Shown: positions 1 through 6,693 of the stretch, piece after piece | Position numbering within the stretch: position 1 is the stretch's first letter | How the letters are laid out: the number at the start of each line of letters is the position of its first letter | Source of the DNA: Nitrospirota bacterium | Lineage (GTDB): Bacteria; Nitrospirota; Nitrospiria; Nitrospirales; Nitrospiraceae | Direction: 5' to 3' | DNA length: 7,049 nucleotides | Assembly: GCA_004296865.1 (NCBI GenBank) | Contig: SCVQ01000442.1 | Coordinates: 1 to 7,049 of the forward strand | Made by a program: the position numbers and the translations under genes | Notes under the pieces: model-generated | The model's input: only the letters and a program-made list of their open reading frames with translations | Database searches by the model: none | What the model was told of the DNA's origin: nothing

Positions 1-126
1 ATCGTCTACGGCATTGAAGCCGTCGATTTGCGCGACGGCGAGGCGCTGTCGCCGGCCGTGGCCGGGGCCGTCGATCTTGTGGCGGCGCAGGTGCTGCGGG
101 ACATCGAGGACATGACCCATGCATGA
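1..126 (+). CDS. [NiFe]-hydrogenase maturation endopeptidase, C-terminal end (partial)
   Basis: Frame 1 is open from the window edge to a TGA at 124-126 and gives 41 residues beginning IVYGIEAVDLRDGEALSPAV. The pattern 'GI-x5-D/W-x-ELSP-x-V-x-x-AV' followed by a last helix (DLVAAQVLRDIED) resembles the C-terminus of the HyaD/HybD/HupD/HoxM peptidase family. Those enzymes remove the C-terminal extension of the hydrogenase large subunit once nickel is in place. The catalytic part and the nickel-sensing acidic and His residues lie upstream of the window, so activity cannot be judged. The gene overlaps hypA by 8 bp (119-126), which fits translational coupling within a hydrogenase operon. The assignment rests on a short tail plus context. 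No other family seems as good, but the subgroup cannot be named. Confidence 0.72.
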   Translation: MVYGIEAVDLRDGEALSPAVAGAVDLVAAQVLRDIEDMTHA

Positions 127-475
127 ATTCCATCTTCTGGCCAAACTGGTCAAGCTAGTCGAGGCGCGGTTGGAGGAGGAGTGCCCCGGTGCCAGACCGG
201 TGACCCTTCGCCTGCAAGTCCGTATAGGGTCGCATTTGCATGGCCATGATGCCGCGTCCTTACAGGCCTCGTTTGCGCTGGCAGCCCAGGGGACGGCCAT
301 GGAACAGGCAAGGCTGGAGGTGCTCCCTGTCGCGACCCTGGCCCGGTGCCGGGCCTGCGGCGCGCAGCATGAGTGGGACGGGGCGACGCTGACCTGCCCG
401 ACTTGCGAAACCCTGGCGCTGGAGGTCCCGGATGGGCCGGAGGTCGCGGTGGTCGGCATTGAGGTGGCGGAATGA
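119..475 (+). CDS. hypA: Hydrogenase/urease nickel incorporation metallochaperone HypA
   Basis: This 118-residue protein has the usual HypA length. It starts MHE; His2 (with Glu3 and the N-terminal amine) is the conserved nickel-binding end, which fixes the start at 119. Two CxxC pairs, C77-x2-C80 and C93-x2-C96, form the structural zinc site. The segment 'GTAMEQARLEV' (58-68) is the family's 'GT-x-x-E-x-A-x-L' stretch before the zinc domain. HypA is a cytoplasmic nickel chaperone that normally works with the GTPase HypB to load nickel into the hydrogenase large subunit. A GAGGA at 106-110 is a suitable ribosome binding site inside the upstream gene. The last four bases (ATGA, 472-475) overlap the hypF start. 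An unusual His-rich patch, SHLHGHD (38-44), lies where homologues usually read something like 'ALSGVEP'. Confidence 0.95.
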   Translation: MHEFHLLAKLVKLVEARLEEECPGARPVTLRLQVRIGSHLHGHDAASLQASFALAAQGTAMEQARLEVLPVATLARCRACGAQHEWDGATLTCPTCETLALEVPDGPEVAVVGIEVAE

Positions 476-2802
476 GGACCCAGGAGTCCCTCAGGCTCCG
501 CCTGAAGCTTGTGGGCACGGTGCAGGGCGTTGGGTTCAGACCATTCGCCTATCGGCTTGCGACCAGGCTGGGGCTGGGCGGCTGGGTGGCCAATACTCCG
601 CAGGGGGTTGTCGTGGAAGTCGAGGGGGTGTGGGAGACAGTCCAGAACTTTGTCCGCCGGCTCACGTCGGACGCGCCGCCGTCAGCGGTTGTTGAGGTGG
701 CGTCCACGCAGACGGTCCCGGCTGAAGGGGTGACGGCCTTTGCCATACGCAACAGCGGCGAGGAGGGGCCGACCCGCGCCGTGGTCCCGGCTGATTGGGC
801 GACCTGCCCCGACTGTCTGCGCGAGATGCGAGATCCGGAGGATCGCCGCTTTCGCTATCCCTTCCTGACCTGCACGCAATGCGGCCCCCGATTCAGCATC
901 GTCACGGCCATGCCCTATGACCGTCCCGCCACGACGATGGCCCGATTCCCTCTCTGTGCCCAATGCCGGATGGAATACGATGCGGTCGCTGATCGGCGGT
1001 TTCGTGCCGAGACCTTGGCCTGTCCGAACTGCGGACCGCAGGTCTCGCTGTGGGACGTCGAAGGCGTCACCCGTGCTGCCGGCGAGGCGGCGTTGGAAGA
1101 GGCTTGCCGGATCCTGCGTGGCGGCGGGGTCGTGGCGGTGAAGGGCCTCGGCGGGTTTCAGCTCTGGTGCGATGCTTTGTCCGAAACGGCCGTGCAACGG
1201 CTGCGCGACCGCAAGCAGCGGCCACACAAGCCCTTTGCCGTGCTCTTCCCGTCCCTTGAAGCCCTGAGGACCCTGTGCACTGCGTCCGAGGCCGAGCAAG
1301 CGCTGCTGACCTCTCCGCAGGCCCCCATCGTGCTTCTGCGGCGGTTGCCCGGGGCTTCTCTGGCCGATGCGGTCGCGCCGGGCAATCCCTACGTCGGGGC
1401 CATGCTGCCGTCTATGCCGCTGCATCACTTGCTCATGGACACATGGCAGGGTCCTATGGTGGCCACGAGCGGCAATCGCTCGGAGGAGCCGATCGTGATC
1501 GACGAGCGGGAGGCGTTGGTCCGGCTCGGCGGGATCGCCGACTGTTTTCTCATCCACGATCGCCCGATTGCCAGACCGGTGGACGATTCGGTCCTGCGTG
1601 TCGCGGGCGCGACGGCGCAGATGATGAGACGCGCTCGAGGCTATGCCCCGACGCCCATCCGTCTCACGGAGGCCCTGCGACGGGGACGTTCCTTGCTGCC
1701 GATCCTGGCGGTCGGGGGCCATCTGAAGAATACGGTGGCGCTGACTCTGGATGATCGGGTGGTGCTCAGCCAGCATCTGGGCGACCTCTCCACGCTCGAA
1801 GCCTATGACGCCTTTCAACAAGCCGTACAAGACTTGCAGCGCTTGCTCGATGTCCGTCCTCAGAAGATTGCCTGCGACCTGCATCCGGACTATCGGTCCA
1901 CGCAATTTGCCCTCGAACTGGCTCGAGAACGATCGGTCCCGCTGGTGCCGGTGCAGCATCACCACGCGCATGTCGCGGCCTGTATGGCTGAGCATGGGCT
2001 GACAGGGGACGTGTTTGGCGTGGCTTGGGACGGGGCAGGCTATGGTCCGGACGGGACGATATGGGGCGGAGAGTTTCTGGTCGGGGGGTACGAACGGGTT
2101 TGTCGGCTCGGCCATTGGCGCTCTTTCCGTTTGCCGGGCGGGGAACAGAGCCTGCGGGAGCCGAGACGCTCGGCCTTCGCCATTCTATGGGAAACGTTGG
2201 GTGAGGCGGTCCAGGAGTGGGATCCGCCTCAATGGCAAGATTGGCAGGAAGGACGTGAGGCCATCGCCGGATTGCTGCGCAAGGGGACTGCATCGCCATG
2301 GACCACGAGCCTGGGCCGTCTGTTCGATGCGACGGCTTCGCTGCTGGGCTTGTGTCAGGTGGCGACCTTCGAGGGCCAGGCGGCCATGGCGGTCGAGTTT
2401 GCCGCTGAACAGTATTTGGAGACTCACAGGATTGGCGAGCCCTATGCCGTGTCCCTGCTACGCGATGACGGCGTTCCAAGGGATGTTCCTGGCTGGGTGG
2501 CGGATTGGCGGCCGATGGTGCAAGGGATTCTGCACGATAGACGGAACGGGGAGTCCGTGGAGCGCGTGGCCTACAAGTTCCACGACGCGTTGGCGGATGT
2601 GATCGTGCGGATGGCGGCGCTGGCCGGCCTGCCCCGCGTGGTGTTGACCGGCGGATGCTTCCAGAACGATCTCTTGATCCGCCTCACCCGCTCCCGCCTG
2701 GAACGGGCCGGGCACAGTGTCTATACGCATCGGCTGGTTCCGCCCAACGATGGCGGGTTGTCATTGGGGCAGGCGATGGTGGCCGCCTTCACTAAGATTT
2801 AA
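472..2802 (+). CDS. hypF: Carbamoyltransferase HypF (CN ligand synthesis)
   Basis: This 776-residue protein is full length for HypF. Domains in order: (1) acylphosphatase-like, about 8-95, with GTVQGVGFRPF (15-25, catalytic-type Arg23) and Asn41; (2) a double zinc-finger domain with exact spacing C112-x2-C115-x18-C134-x2-C137-x24-C162-x2-C165-x18-C184-x2-C187; (3) YrdC-like, about 205-395, with KGLGGFQLWCDA, RKQRPHKPFAVL and ATSGNRSEEP; (4) Kae1/TsaD-like, about 410-776, with AVGGHLKN, the HHHAH metal motif (496-500), WDGAGYGPDG, GGCFQND and PPNDGG. HypF makes carbamoyl-adenylate from carbamoyl phosphate and ATP and transfers the carbamoyl group to the C-terminal Cys of HypE. The start overlaps hypA by ATGA, and GAGG at 461-464 sits 7 nt upstream. 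In the second zinc unit the segment before C184 reads RRFRAET, where I expect RRFHAQ in most homologues. Confidence 0.97.
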   Translation: MRTQESLRLRLKLVGTVQGVGFRPFAYRLATRLGLGGWVANTPQGVVVEVEGVWETVQNFVRRLTSDAPPSAVVEVASTQTVPAEGVTAFAIRNSGEEGPTRAVVPADWATCPDCLREMRDPEDRRFRYPFLTCTQCGPRFSIVTAMPYDRPATTMARFPLCAQCRMEYDAVADRRFRAETLACPNCGPQVSLWDVEGVTRAAGEAALEEACRILRGGGVVAVKGLGGFQLWCDALSETAVQRLRDRKQRPHKPFAVLFPSLEALRTLCTASEAEQALLTSPQAPIVLLRRLPGASLADAVAPGNPYVGAMLPSMPLHHLLMDTWQGPMVATSGNRSEEPIVIDEREALVRLGGIADCFLIHDRPIARPVDDSVLRVAGATAQMMRRARGYAPTPIRLTEALRRGRSLLPILAVGGHLKNTVALTLDDRVVLSQHLGDLSTLEAYDAFQQAVQDLQRLLDVRPQKIACDLHPDYRSTQFALELARERSVPLVPVQHHHAHVAACMAEHGLTGDVFGVAWDGAGYGPDGTIWGGEFLVGGYERVCRLGHWRSFRLPGGEQSLREPRRSAFAILWETLGEAVQEWDPPQWQDWQEGREAIAGLLRKGTASPWTTSLGRLFDATASLLGLCQVATFEGQAAMAVEFAAEQYLETHRIGEPYAVSLLRDDGVPRDVPGWVADWRPMVQGILHDRRNGESVERVAYKFHDALADVIVRMAALAGLPRVVLTGGCFQNDLLIRLTRSRLERAGHSVYTHRLVPPNDGGLSLGQAMVAAFTKI

Positions 2803-2831
2803 CAACCTGCTAAGGAGAGAAAGGGCTCACG

Positions 2832-3080
2832 ATGTGTTTGGCCGTGCCGGGACGAGTGCTCCATATTGAGGAGGGGCCGCTTCTCACCGCAACGGTGTCT
2901 TTCGGAGGGGTGACGAAAGACGTCTCGCTCGTCTTGGTGCCGGAGGCGACGGTGGGCGACTACGTGATCGTCCATGTAGGATTCGCCATCAGCAAGCTGG
3001 ACGAGCAAGCCGCCCAACGGAGCCTGGAAGCGTTTGCAGCTCTGAGCGAACTGGGCGAGCCGGAGGAGTCCGCTCCATGA
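2832..3080 (+). CDS. hypC: Hydrogenase maturation chaperone HypC
   Basis: This 82-residue protein belongs to the HypC/HybG/HupF family. It starts MCLAVPG; after removal of Met1, Cys2 becomes the N-terminal residue that binds iron together with HypD and contacts the large subunit. The conserved [12 protein letters not shown] block (47-58) carries His48, equivalent to the conserved HypC His. HypC shuttles the Fe(CN)2(CO) unit from HypD to the hydrogenase large-subunit precursor in the cytoplasm. The gap to hypF is 29 bp, the only real gap in the operon. It holds AAGGAG at 2812-2817 (14 nt from the ATG) and a purine run to about 2825 that could serve instead. The stop TGA (3078-3080) overlaps the hypD start as ATGA. 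The C-terminal tail after about 70 is Glu-rich and variable, as in other HypC proteins. Confidence 0.96.
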   Translation: MCLAVPGRVLHIEEGPLLTATVSFGGVTKDVSLVLVPEATVGDYVIVHVGFAISKLDEQAAQRSLEAFAALSELGEPEESAP

Positions 3081-4207
3081 AATATGTAACGGAATTCCGC
3101 GACAGCAAGGCCGCCCGCGCCTTGTCGGAAGCCATCCGACGCACGGTGCGGCGTCCCTGGACCGTGATGGAGGTGTGCGGCGGCCAAACCCATGCCATCG
3201 TGCGATTCGGATTGGATGCGCTGTTTCCACCCGATCTCACCCTGGTTCACGGTCCCGGTTGTCCGGTCTGCGTCACGCCGGTGGGGCTCATCGACCAGGC
3301 TATTCATCTGGCCTCGCTGCCCGGCGTGGTCTTCTGTTCGTTCGGCGATATGTTGCGGGTGCCTGGTTCGGCGCGGGACCTCTTCGCGGCAAAGGCGGCC
3401 GGAGGGGACGTGCGCGTGGTCTATTCCCCGCTCGATGCGCTGGCGCTGGCCCAAGCCCATCCGGATCGTCAGGTGATCTGCTTCGCCGTGGGGTTCGAGA
3501 CGACCGCACCGGCCTTCGCCGCGGCCGTGGTGCAGGCCCGCCGCCTGGGCGTCAAGAATTTCAGCCTGCTGGTCGCGCATGTCTTGGTCCCCCCGGCCAT
3601 CGGGGCGATCCTGAACGCTCCGGGGAATCGGGTGCAGGGGTTTCTTGCCGCCGGTCACGTCTGCACGGTGATGGGTTGCGAGGAGTATGACGAGCTGGTC
3701 CGTCGCCATCGCGTGCCCATCGTCGTGACAGGGTTCGAGCCGCTGGATATTCTGGAAGGGGTCTTGCTGCTGGTGCGGCAATTGGAAGCCGGGCGGGCCG
3801 AAGTGGAAAACCAGTATGCCCGATCGGTGCGTCGGCAAGGCAATCCGGAGGCACAAGCCATCTTGCGAGAAGTGTTCGAGCCGGCGCCTCGGGCCTGGCG
3901 AGGGATCGGGGAGATTCCGCAGAGCGGGCTGCGCCTGCGTCACGCCTATGCCGAGTTCGATGCCGTCGAACGCTTTCGGGGAGACGTGGCTCTGGTGGGT
4001 GAGGGGGGCGTGGAAGATGCCGAGTGCCGGAGCGGGCTGGTGCTCCAGGGGCTCTTGAAACCGCCGGACTGTCCGGCGTTCGGGAACCGCTGCACGCCGG
4101 AGAGGCCGTTGGGTGCGCCGATGGTGTCCTCCGAGGGGGCCTGCGCAGCCTACTTCCGCTACCGGAGAAGAACCGATTCCTTGCAGGAGGTCCGCCATGG
4201 CGAGTGA
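3077..4207 (+). CDS. hypD: Hydrogenase maturation scaffold protein HypD
   Basis: This 376-residue protein has typical HypD length. HypD is the iron-sulfur scaffold on which the Fe(CN)2(CO) moiety is assembled with HypC, taking cyanide from HypE. Visible motifs are EVCGGQTHA (32-40; Cys34 is the equivalent of the E. coli Cys41 iron ligand), [11 protein letters not shown] (58-68; redox Cys62 and Cys65), [12 protein letters not shown] (135-146), GHVCTVMG (193-200) and [10 protein letters not shown] (217-226). The C-terminal cluster region has C317, C332, C339 and C356, including CTPERPLG and [21 protein letters not shown] at 3062-3068 is a strong ribosome binding site 8 nt before the ATG. The gene overlaps hypC by 4 bp and hypE by 11 bp. 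Oddity: in homologues as I recall them this tail carries two more Cys (CxCG and GxCMVS); here the positions are Ser319 and Pro348. Confidence 0.97.
   Translation: MKYVTEFRDSKAARALSEAIRRTVRRPWTVMEVCGGQTHAIVRFGLDALFPPDLTLVHGPGCPVCVTPVGLIDQAIHLASLPGVVFCSFGDMLRVPGSARDLFAAKAAGGDVRVVYSPLDALALAQAHPDRQVICFAVGFETTAPAFAAAVVQARRLGVKNFSLLVAHVLVPPAIGAILNAPGNRVQGFLAAGHVCTVMGCEEYDELVRRHRVPIVVTGFEPLDILEGVLLLVRQLEAGRAEVENQYARSVRRQGNPEAQAILREVFEPAPRAWRGIGEIPQSGLRLRHAYAEFDAVERFRGDVALVGEGGVEDAECRSGLVLQGLLKPPDCPAFGNRCTPERPLGAPMVSSEGACAAYFRYRRRTDSLQEVRHGE
4185..4190 (+). promoter_or_regulatory. Ribosome binding site deciding the hypE start
   Basis: AGGAGG, a near-perfect anti-Shine-Dalgarno match inside the 3' end of hypD, lies 6 nt before ATG 4197. 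It favours this start over the in-frame ATG at 4113. Confidence 0.85.
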
Positions 4208-5252
4208 AGGCACTCCGGCTGTCTCCTGTCCGCTGCCCCTGGCGAGCGGGGACCACGTGCTTCTCGCGCATGGCGGGGGCGGGCGTCTCATGCAGAAATT
4301 GATCGGCGACGTGTTCCTGCCCGCCTTTGCCAATCCGCTCCTGGCGAAATTGCACGACGGGGCGGTGTTCCCGGTCGAGGCGGGGAGGCTGGCCTTTACG
4401 ACCGATTCCTATGTCGTGCAGCCGCTCTTTTTCCCCGGCGGCGACATCGGCAGCCTGGCGGTCTATGGCACGGTGAACGACCTGGCCATGTGCGGCGCCA
4501 AGCCCCTGTATTTGAGTGTCGGCTTCATCCTGGAGGAGGGGTTCTCGCTGGAGCTGTTGCAACGGATCGTGGACTCCATGGCCGAGGCCGCGCACAAGAC
4601 GCAGGTCCAGCTCGTGACCGGCGACACCAAGGTGGTGGATCGCGGCAAGGGGGATGGCCTCTTCATCAACACGGCCGGCATCGGGGTCGTGCCGCCGGGA
4701 GTCATAGTCGGCCCGCACCGTGTGCAGGCCGGGGATCGGATCCTCTTGAGCGGCGACCTCGGCGCGCACGGTCTGGCGGTGCTCAGCATGCGGGAGGGGT
4801 TACGCTTCGGCGGTGGGATTGAAAGCGATGCCGCTCCCCTTCACAGCGTCGTTGCGGAGCTGCTGCACAGCGGCGTGGACGTCCATTGCCTGCGCGATCT
4901 GACCCGCGGAGGGCTGGCCAGCGCGCTCAACGAAATCGCCTCGACTGCGAAGGTGGGGATGACGATCGAAGAACAGCCGATCCTCATACAGGAGCCGGTG
5001 CGGGGGGCCTGTGAAATCCTCGGCCTGGACCCGCTCTACGTGGCCAACGAAGGGCGGTTCGTGGCCTTTGTGCCGTCGGCCCAGGCCGAGACCGCTCTGG
5101 CGGTTTTGCGCCGCCATGCGGTGTCGCACAACGCATCGGCGATCGGGACGGTGATGGGGTCGAACGAGCCCCTGGTTGTCCTGCGCACTCTGTTAGGCAC
5201 CAACCGTATCGTGGACCTTCTCTCCGGCGACCAATTACCCAGGATCTGTTAG
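4197..5252 (+). CDS. hypE: Carbamoyl-dehydratase HypE
   Basis: This 351-residue protein of the PurM/AIR-synthetase fold has normal HypE length. Motifs: [16 protein letters not shown] (25-40), [31 protein letters not shown] (68-98), [15 protein letters not shown] (140-154; ATP/Mg site), SGDLGAHG (185-192), [15 protein letters not shown] (234-248) and the C-terminal PRIC, whose Cys351 is the carbamoyl acceptor. HypE uses ATP to dehydrate the HypF-made thiocarboxamide to thiocyanate and passes CN to HypD-HypC. The start at 4197 is chosen because AGGAGG (4185-4190) lies 6 nt upstream and the protein then begins close to the conserved glycine-rich segment. An in-frame ATG at 4113 would add 28 residues ([10 protein letters not shown]...) that do not look like HypE and would overlap hypD by 95 bp. 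It ends the operon; no clear terminator follows. Confidence 0.96.
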   Translation: MASEGTPAVSCPLPLASGDHVLLAHGGGGRLMQKLIGDVFLPAFANPLLAKLHDGAVFPVEAGRLAFTTDSYVVQPLFFPGGDIGSLAVYGTVNDLAMCGAKPLYLSVGFILEEGFSLELLQRIVDSMAEAAHKTQVQLVTGDTKVVDRGKGDGLFINTAGIGVVPPGVIVGPHRVQAGDRILLSGDLGAHGLAVLSMREGLRFGGGIESDAAPLHSVVAELLHSGVDVHCLRDLTRGGLASALNEIASTAKVGMTIEEQPILIQEPVRGACEILGLDPLYVANEGRFVAFVPSAQAETALAVLRRHAVSHNASAIGTVMGSNEPLVVLRTLLGTNRIVDLLSGDQLPRIC

Positions 5253-5274
5253 CACAGTTCCTCTCATTTCGGGC

Positions 5275-5303
5275 TACACAAATTCACTCCAACCTGCTAC
5301 ACT
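5275..5303 (+). promoter_or_regulatory. Candidate sigma70-type promoter of the tRNA-Glu gene
   Basis: TACACA (5275-5280; 4 of 6 match to TTGACA) is separated by 17 bp from TACACT (5298-5303; 4 of 6 match to TATAAT). The -10 has an upstream TGC (5295-5297), giving an extended -10. The bases just after the -10 are GC-rich (CGCCCG), as is common at stringently controlled stable-RNA promoters. Transcription would start near 5310, about 65 bp before the tRNA. This fits by eye only. The rest of 5253-5376 shows no ORF with a ribosome site and no hairpin followed by a T run. Confidence 0.4.
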
Positions 5304-5376
5304 ACACGCCCGAGTCGGTCACGTACGAATGTGGCAATCGAAGAAACGTCTGAATAACTGATTGCAAGATCGGTTC

Positions 5377-5454
5377 GTCCCCATCGTCTAGCCTGGCCTA
5401 GGACGCCGGCCTTTCAAGCCGGCAACACGGGTTCAAATCCCGTTGGGGACGCCA
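5377..5454 (+). tRNA. tRNA-Glu (anticodon TTC)
   Basis: A complete cloverleaf can be folded by hand. The acceptor stem GTCCCCA (5377-5383) pairs fully with TGGGGAC (5444-5450), followed by discriminator G5451 and an encoded CCA (5452-5454). The D stem GTC (5386-5388) pairs with GAC (5402-5404). The anticodon stem CCGGC (5406-5410) pairs with GCCGG (5418-5422) around the loop CTTTCAA, with TTC at 5413-5415 reading GAA/GAG. The T stem ACGGG (5427-5431) pairs with CCCGT (5439-5443) around TTCAAAT. It stands alone between the hyp operon and an unrelated gene, in the same direction as both. No second tRNA follows, and there is no clear terminator in 5455-5525. Confidence 0.97.
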
Positions 5455-5525
5455 TTCGTTCGTTGTTCTCCCGCGCGATCCTCACAACAAGTCATCGAAG
5501 GGTTCTGTGAAGCCGGAGGGCGTTC

Positions 5526-6377
5526 GTGCGACTCTTACGCATAGCGGGACAAGGGGGGATGCTGCTGGTCGGTCTTCTAGCCATGGGGGCCGGGGAAGTG
5601 CCGACCAATTCGACGTCGCCGGCGGTGCCGATCGAGCTGACCGGAAAGGACGGGGCTCCGATGGTCCTGATTCCGGAGGGGCCCTTTATCATGGGCAGCA
5701 ACGATGGGGCCGGCAATGAGCGGCCGGAGCACAAGGTCTATCTGGATCAGTACGCGATCGACAAGTTTGAGGTGACGATCAGCCGTTACGCCAAGTTTCT
5801 GGGGGCCGCCAAACATGCGTCGCCTTCCGCCTGGGATGAGGACTCGGTGACTGCTGCGGGCGATCGTCCGGCGGTGGGATTGAGCTGGTTGGATGCCGAG
5901 GCCTACTGTAAATGGACGGGGAAGCGGCTGCCCACAGAAGCGGAATGGGAGAAGGCTGCCCGTGGAACGGACGGCCGCCGCTATCCCTGGGGACATATGC
6001 AGCCGTTTGTGGACATCGCCAACTACAATCGTGGCGTCTGGGTCAGCGATGCCGTGACCCTTGCGCCGGTGGCCGGCGGTGTGCAGGGAATGAGTGTGCG
6101 GCATGGCACCAAAGAGGGGGGTAAGAGCCCGTACGGACTCTATCAGATGGCCGGCAATGCGGCCGAATGGGTGGCGGACTGGTATGATCGTGAGTACTAT
6201 CAGAAAAGCCCGGAACGAAATCCCAAAGGGCCAGCCGAAGGCGACAAGCGCGTCATCAGGGGCGGGTCGTGGAATGACCCGCCGTCCGGCATCCGTACGA
6301 CGGTTCGGGTGTCCGCTGAGCCGGATTACCAGGACCGTACGGTTGGCGTTCGGTGCGCCATGGACGTTCCGAAATAG
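5526..6377 (+). CDS. Exported SUMF1/formylglycine-generating-enzyme-fold protein lacking the catalytic Cys pair
   Basis: This 283-residue protein starts at GTG 5526, preceded by GGAGGG (5515-5520) at 5 nt. Residues 1 to about 25 (MRLLRIAGQGGMLLVGLLAMGAG) look like a Sec signal peptide without a lipobox Cys. Residues about 43-280 form one SUMF1/FGE-sulfatase domain: MVLIPEGPFIMGS (46-58), ERPEHKVYLDQYAIDKFEVT (65-84), PAVGLSWLDAEAYCKWTGKRLPTEAEWEKAARG (116-147), YPWG, SPYGLYQMAGNAAEWVADWY (201-220), RVIRGGSWND (242-251) and the terminal VGVRCA (273-278). True formylglycine-generating enzymes have a CxxxxC pair after the GGS motif; here that stretch is WNDPPSGIR, with only C128 and C277 in the whole protein. 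It is therefore unlikely to convert sulfatase Cys, and a binding, structural or regulatory role in the periplasm is more likely. The partner is unknown. The exact function cannot be read from the sequence. Confidence 0.88.
   Translation: MRLLRIAGQGGMLLVGLLAMGAGEVPTNSTSPAVPIELTGKDGAPMVLIPEGPFIMGSNDGAGNERPEHKVYLDQYAIDKFEVTISRYAKFLGAAKHASPSAWDEDSVTAAGDRPAVGLSWLDAEAYCKWTGKRLPTEAEWEKAARGTDGRRYPWGHMQPFVDIANYNRGVWVSDAVTLAPVAGGVQGMSVRHGTKEGGKSPYGLYQMAGNAAEWVADWYDREYYQKSPERNPKGPAEGDKRVIRGGSWNDPPSGIRTTVRVSAEPDYQDRTVGVRCAMDVPK
6261..6283. repeat. Perfect 8-bp inverted repeat inside the SUMF1-like gene
   Basis: GGCGGGTC (6261-6268) and GACCCGCC (6276-6283) are exact reverse complements around the 7-nt loop GTGGAAT. 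They lie in the codons for the conserved GGSWNDPP segment. No T run follows, so it is not a standard terminator. It may be a by-product of GC-rich codon choice. Confidence 0.6.
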
Positions 6378-6481
6378 TCGTCCGCTGAGGAATAGAGGCA
6401 TGATGCGAGATGAAGTGATGAGCGACCAGACGCTGTAGATCGGCCGTACTATCAAGTGGGTCCGCTAGAAGAGGAGCCAGT

Positions 6482-6673
6482 ATGCCAACACATCCAAAAG
6501 TCACCGCAGCCAAGCGCCAGCGCGAGCGCGACAAAGCTGAAAAGCGAAAAGAAAAGGAACTCCGACGGACGGAGCGGAAGAAAACGAAGGACCCCGTGGT
6601 CCGCAACCCGGACGACCCCGATCCCGATCTGGAAGGGATGCGGCCGGGTCCGCAGGCGCCCCTGTATTATTAA
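6482..6673 (+). CDS. Small highly charged hypothetical protein
   Basis: This is a 63-residue ORF with GAGGAG (6471-6476) 5 nt before the ATG, a good sign that it is translated. Residues about 9-36 are almost wholly Lys/Arg/Glu (AAKRQRERDKAEKRKEKELRR) and should form a single charged helix or coiled coil. Residues 44-52 are acidic (DDPDPDLEG), and the tail is GPQAPLYY. There is no signal peptide, membrane segment or Cys, so it is likely a soluble cytoplasmic protein. Nucleic-acid or ribosome binding is possible from the N-terminal composition, but that is only a guess. It ends 20 bp before the cytochrome c gene, so the two may be co-transcribed. I do not recognise a named family. The 104 bp before it (6378-6481) show no clear promoter or terminator. 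Confidence 0.68.
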   Translation: MPTHPKVTAAKRQRERDKAEKRKEKELRRTERKKTKDPVVRNPDDPDPDLEGMRPGPQAPLYY

Positions 6674-6693
6674 CGGCTGCCGGAGGCTGGCCG

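Noticed and set aside
682..2115. Long minus-strand ORF of 477 codons opposite hypF
   Set aside because: It lies wholly against a well-supported hypF. Its composition (Arg, His, Gln, Pro-rich) is that of an antisense shadow of GC-rich coding sequence, and it has no recognisable domain.
4062..4078. Near-perfect palindrome CGCCGGAC-T-GTCCGGCG inside hypD
   Set aside because: It lies in codons for conserved HypD residues around Cys332, has almost no loop and no T run, and is easily explained by GC-rich codon use.
2960..4769. Overlapping minus-strand ORFs of 457 and 402 codons opposite hypC, hypD and hypE
   Set aside because: They are antisense to three genes with all family motifs intact, and their translations are low-complexity Arg/Pro/His/Gly sequences typical of shadows.
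5273..5307. Repeated CTACAC (5274, 5297, 5302) as operator sites
   Set aside because: The units are short and irregularly spaced, and the two later copies overlap by a base and coincide with the -10 region. There is not enough to claim a binding site.
5269..5313. TCGGGC...GCCCGA pairing downstream of hypE as an operon terminator
   Set aside because: It is a 6-bp stem with a loop of more than 30 nt and no T run, and it overlaps the better-supported promoter candidate.
5462..5488. GTTGT...ACAAC inverted repeat after the tRNA as a terminator
   Set aside because: The stem is only 5 bp with a 17-nt loop, and no T run follows.
6310..6389. 10-bp direct repeat GTCCGCTGAG at about 6310 and 6380
   Set aside because: It is a single short repeat, one copy in the SUMF1-like coding region and one just after it. 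There is no mobile-element signature and chance is likely.
6401..6439. 12-codon ORF (MMRDEVMSDQTL) between the SUMF1-like gene and the small charged gene
   Set aside because: It is very short, has only a weak upstream GAGG and no recognisable leader-peptide feature such as a codon run or attenuator hairpin.
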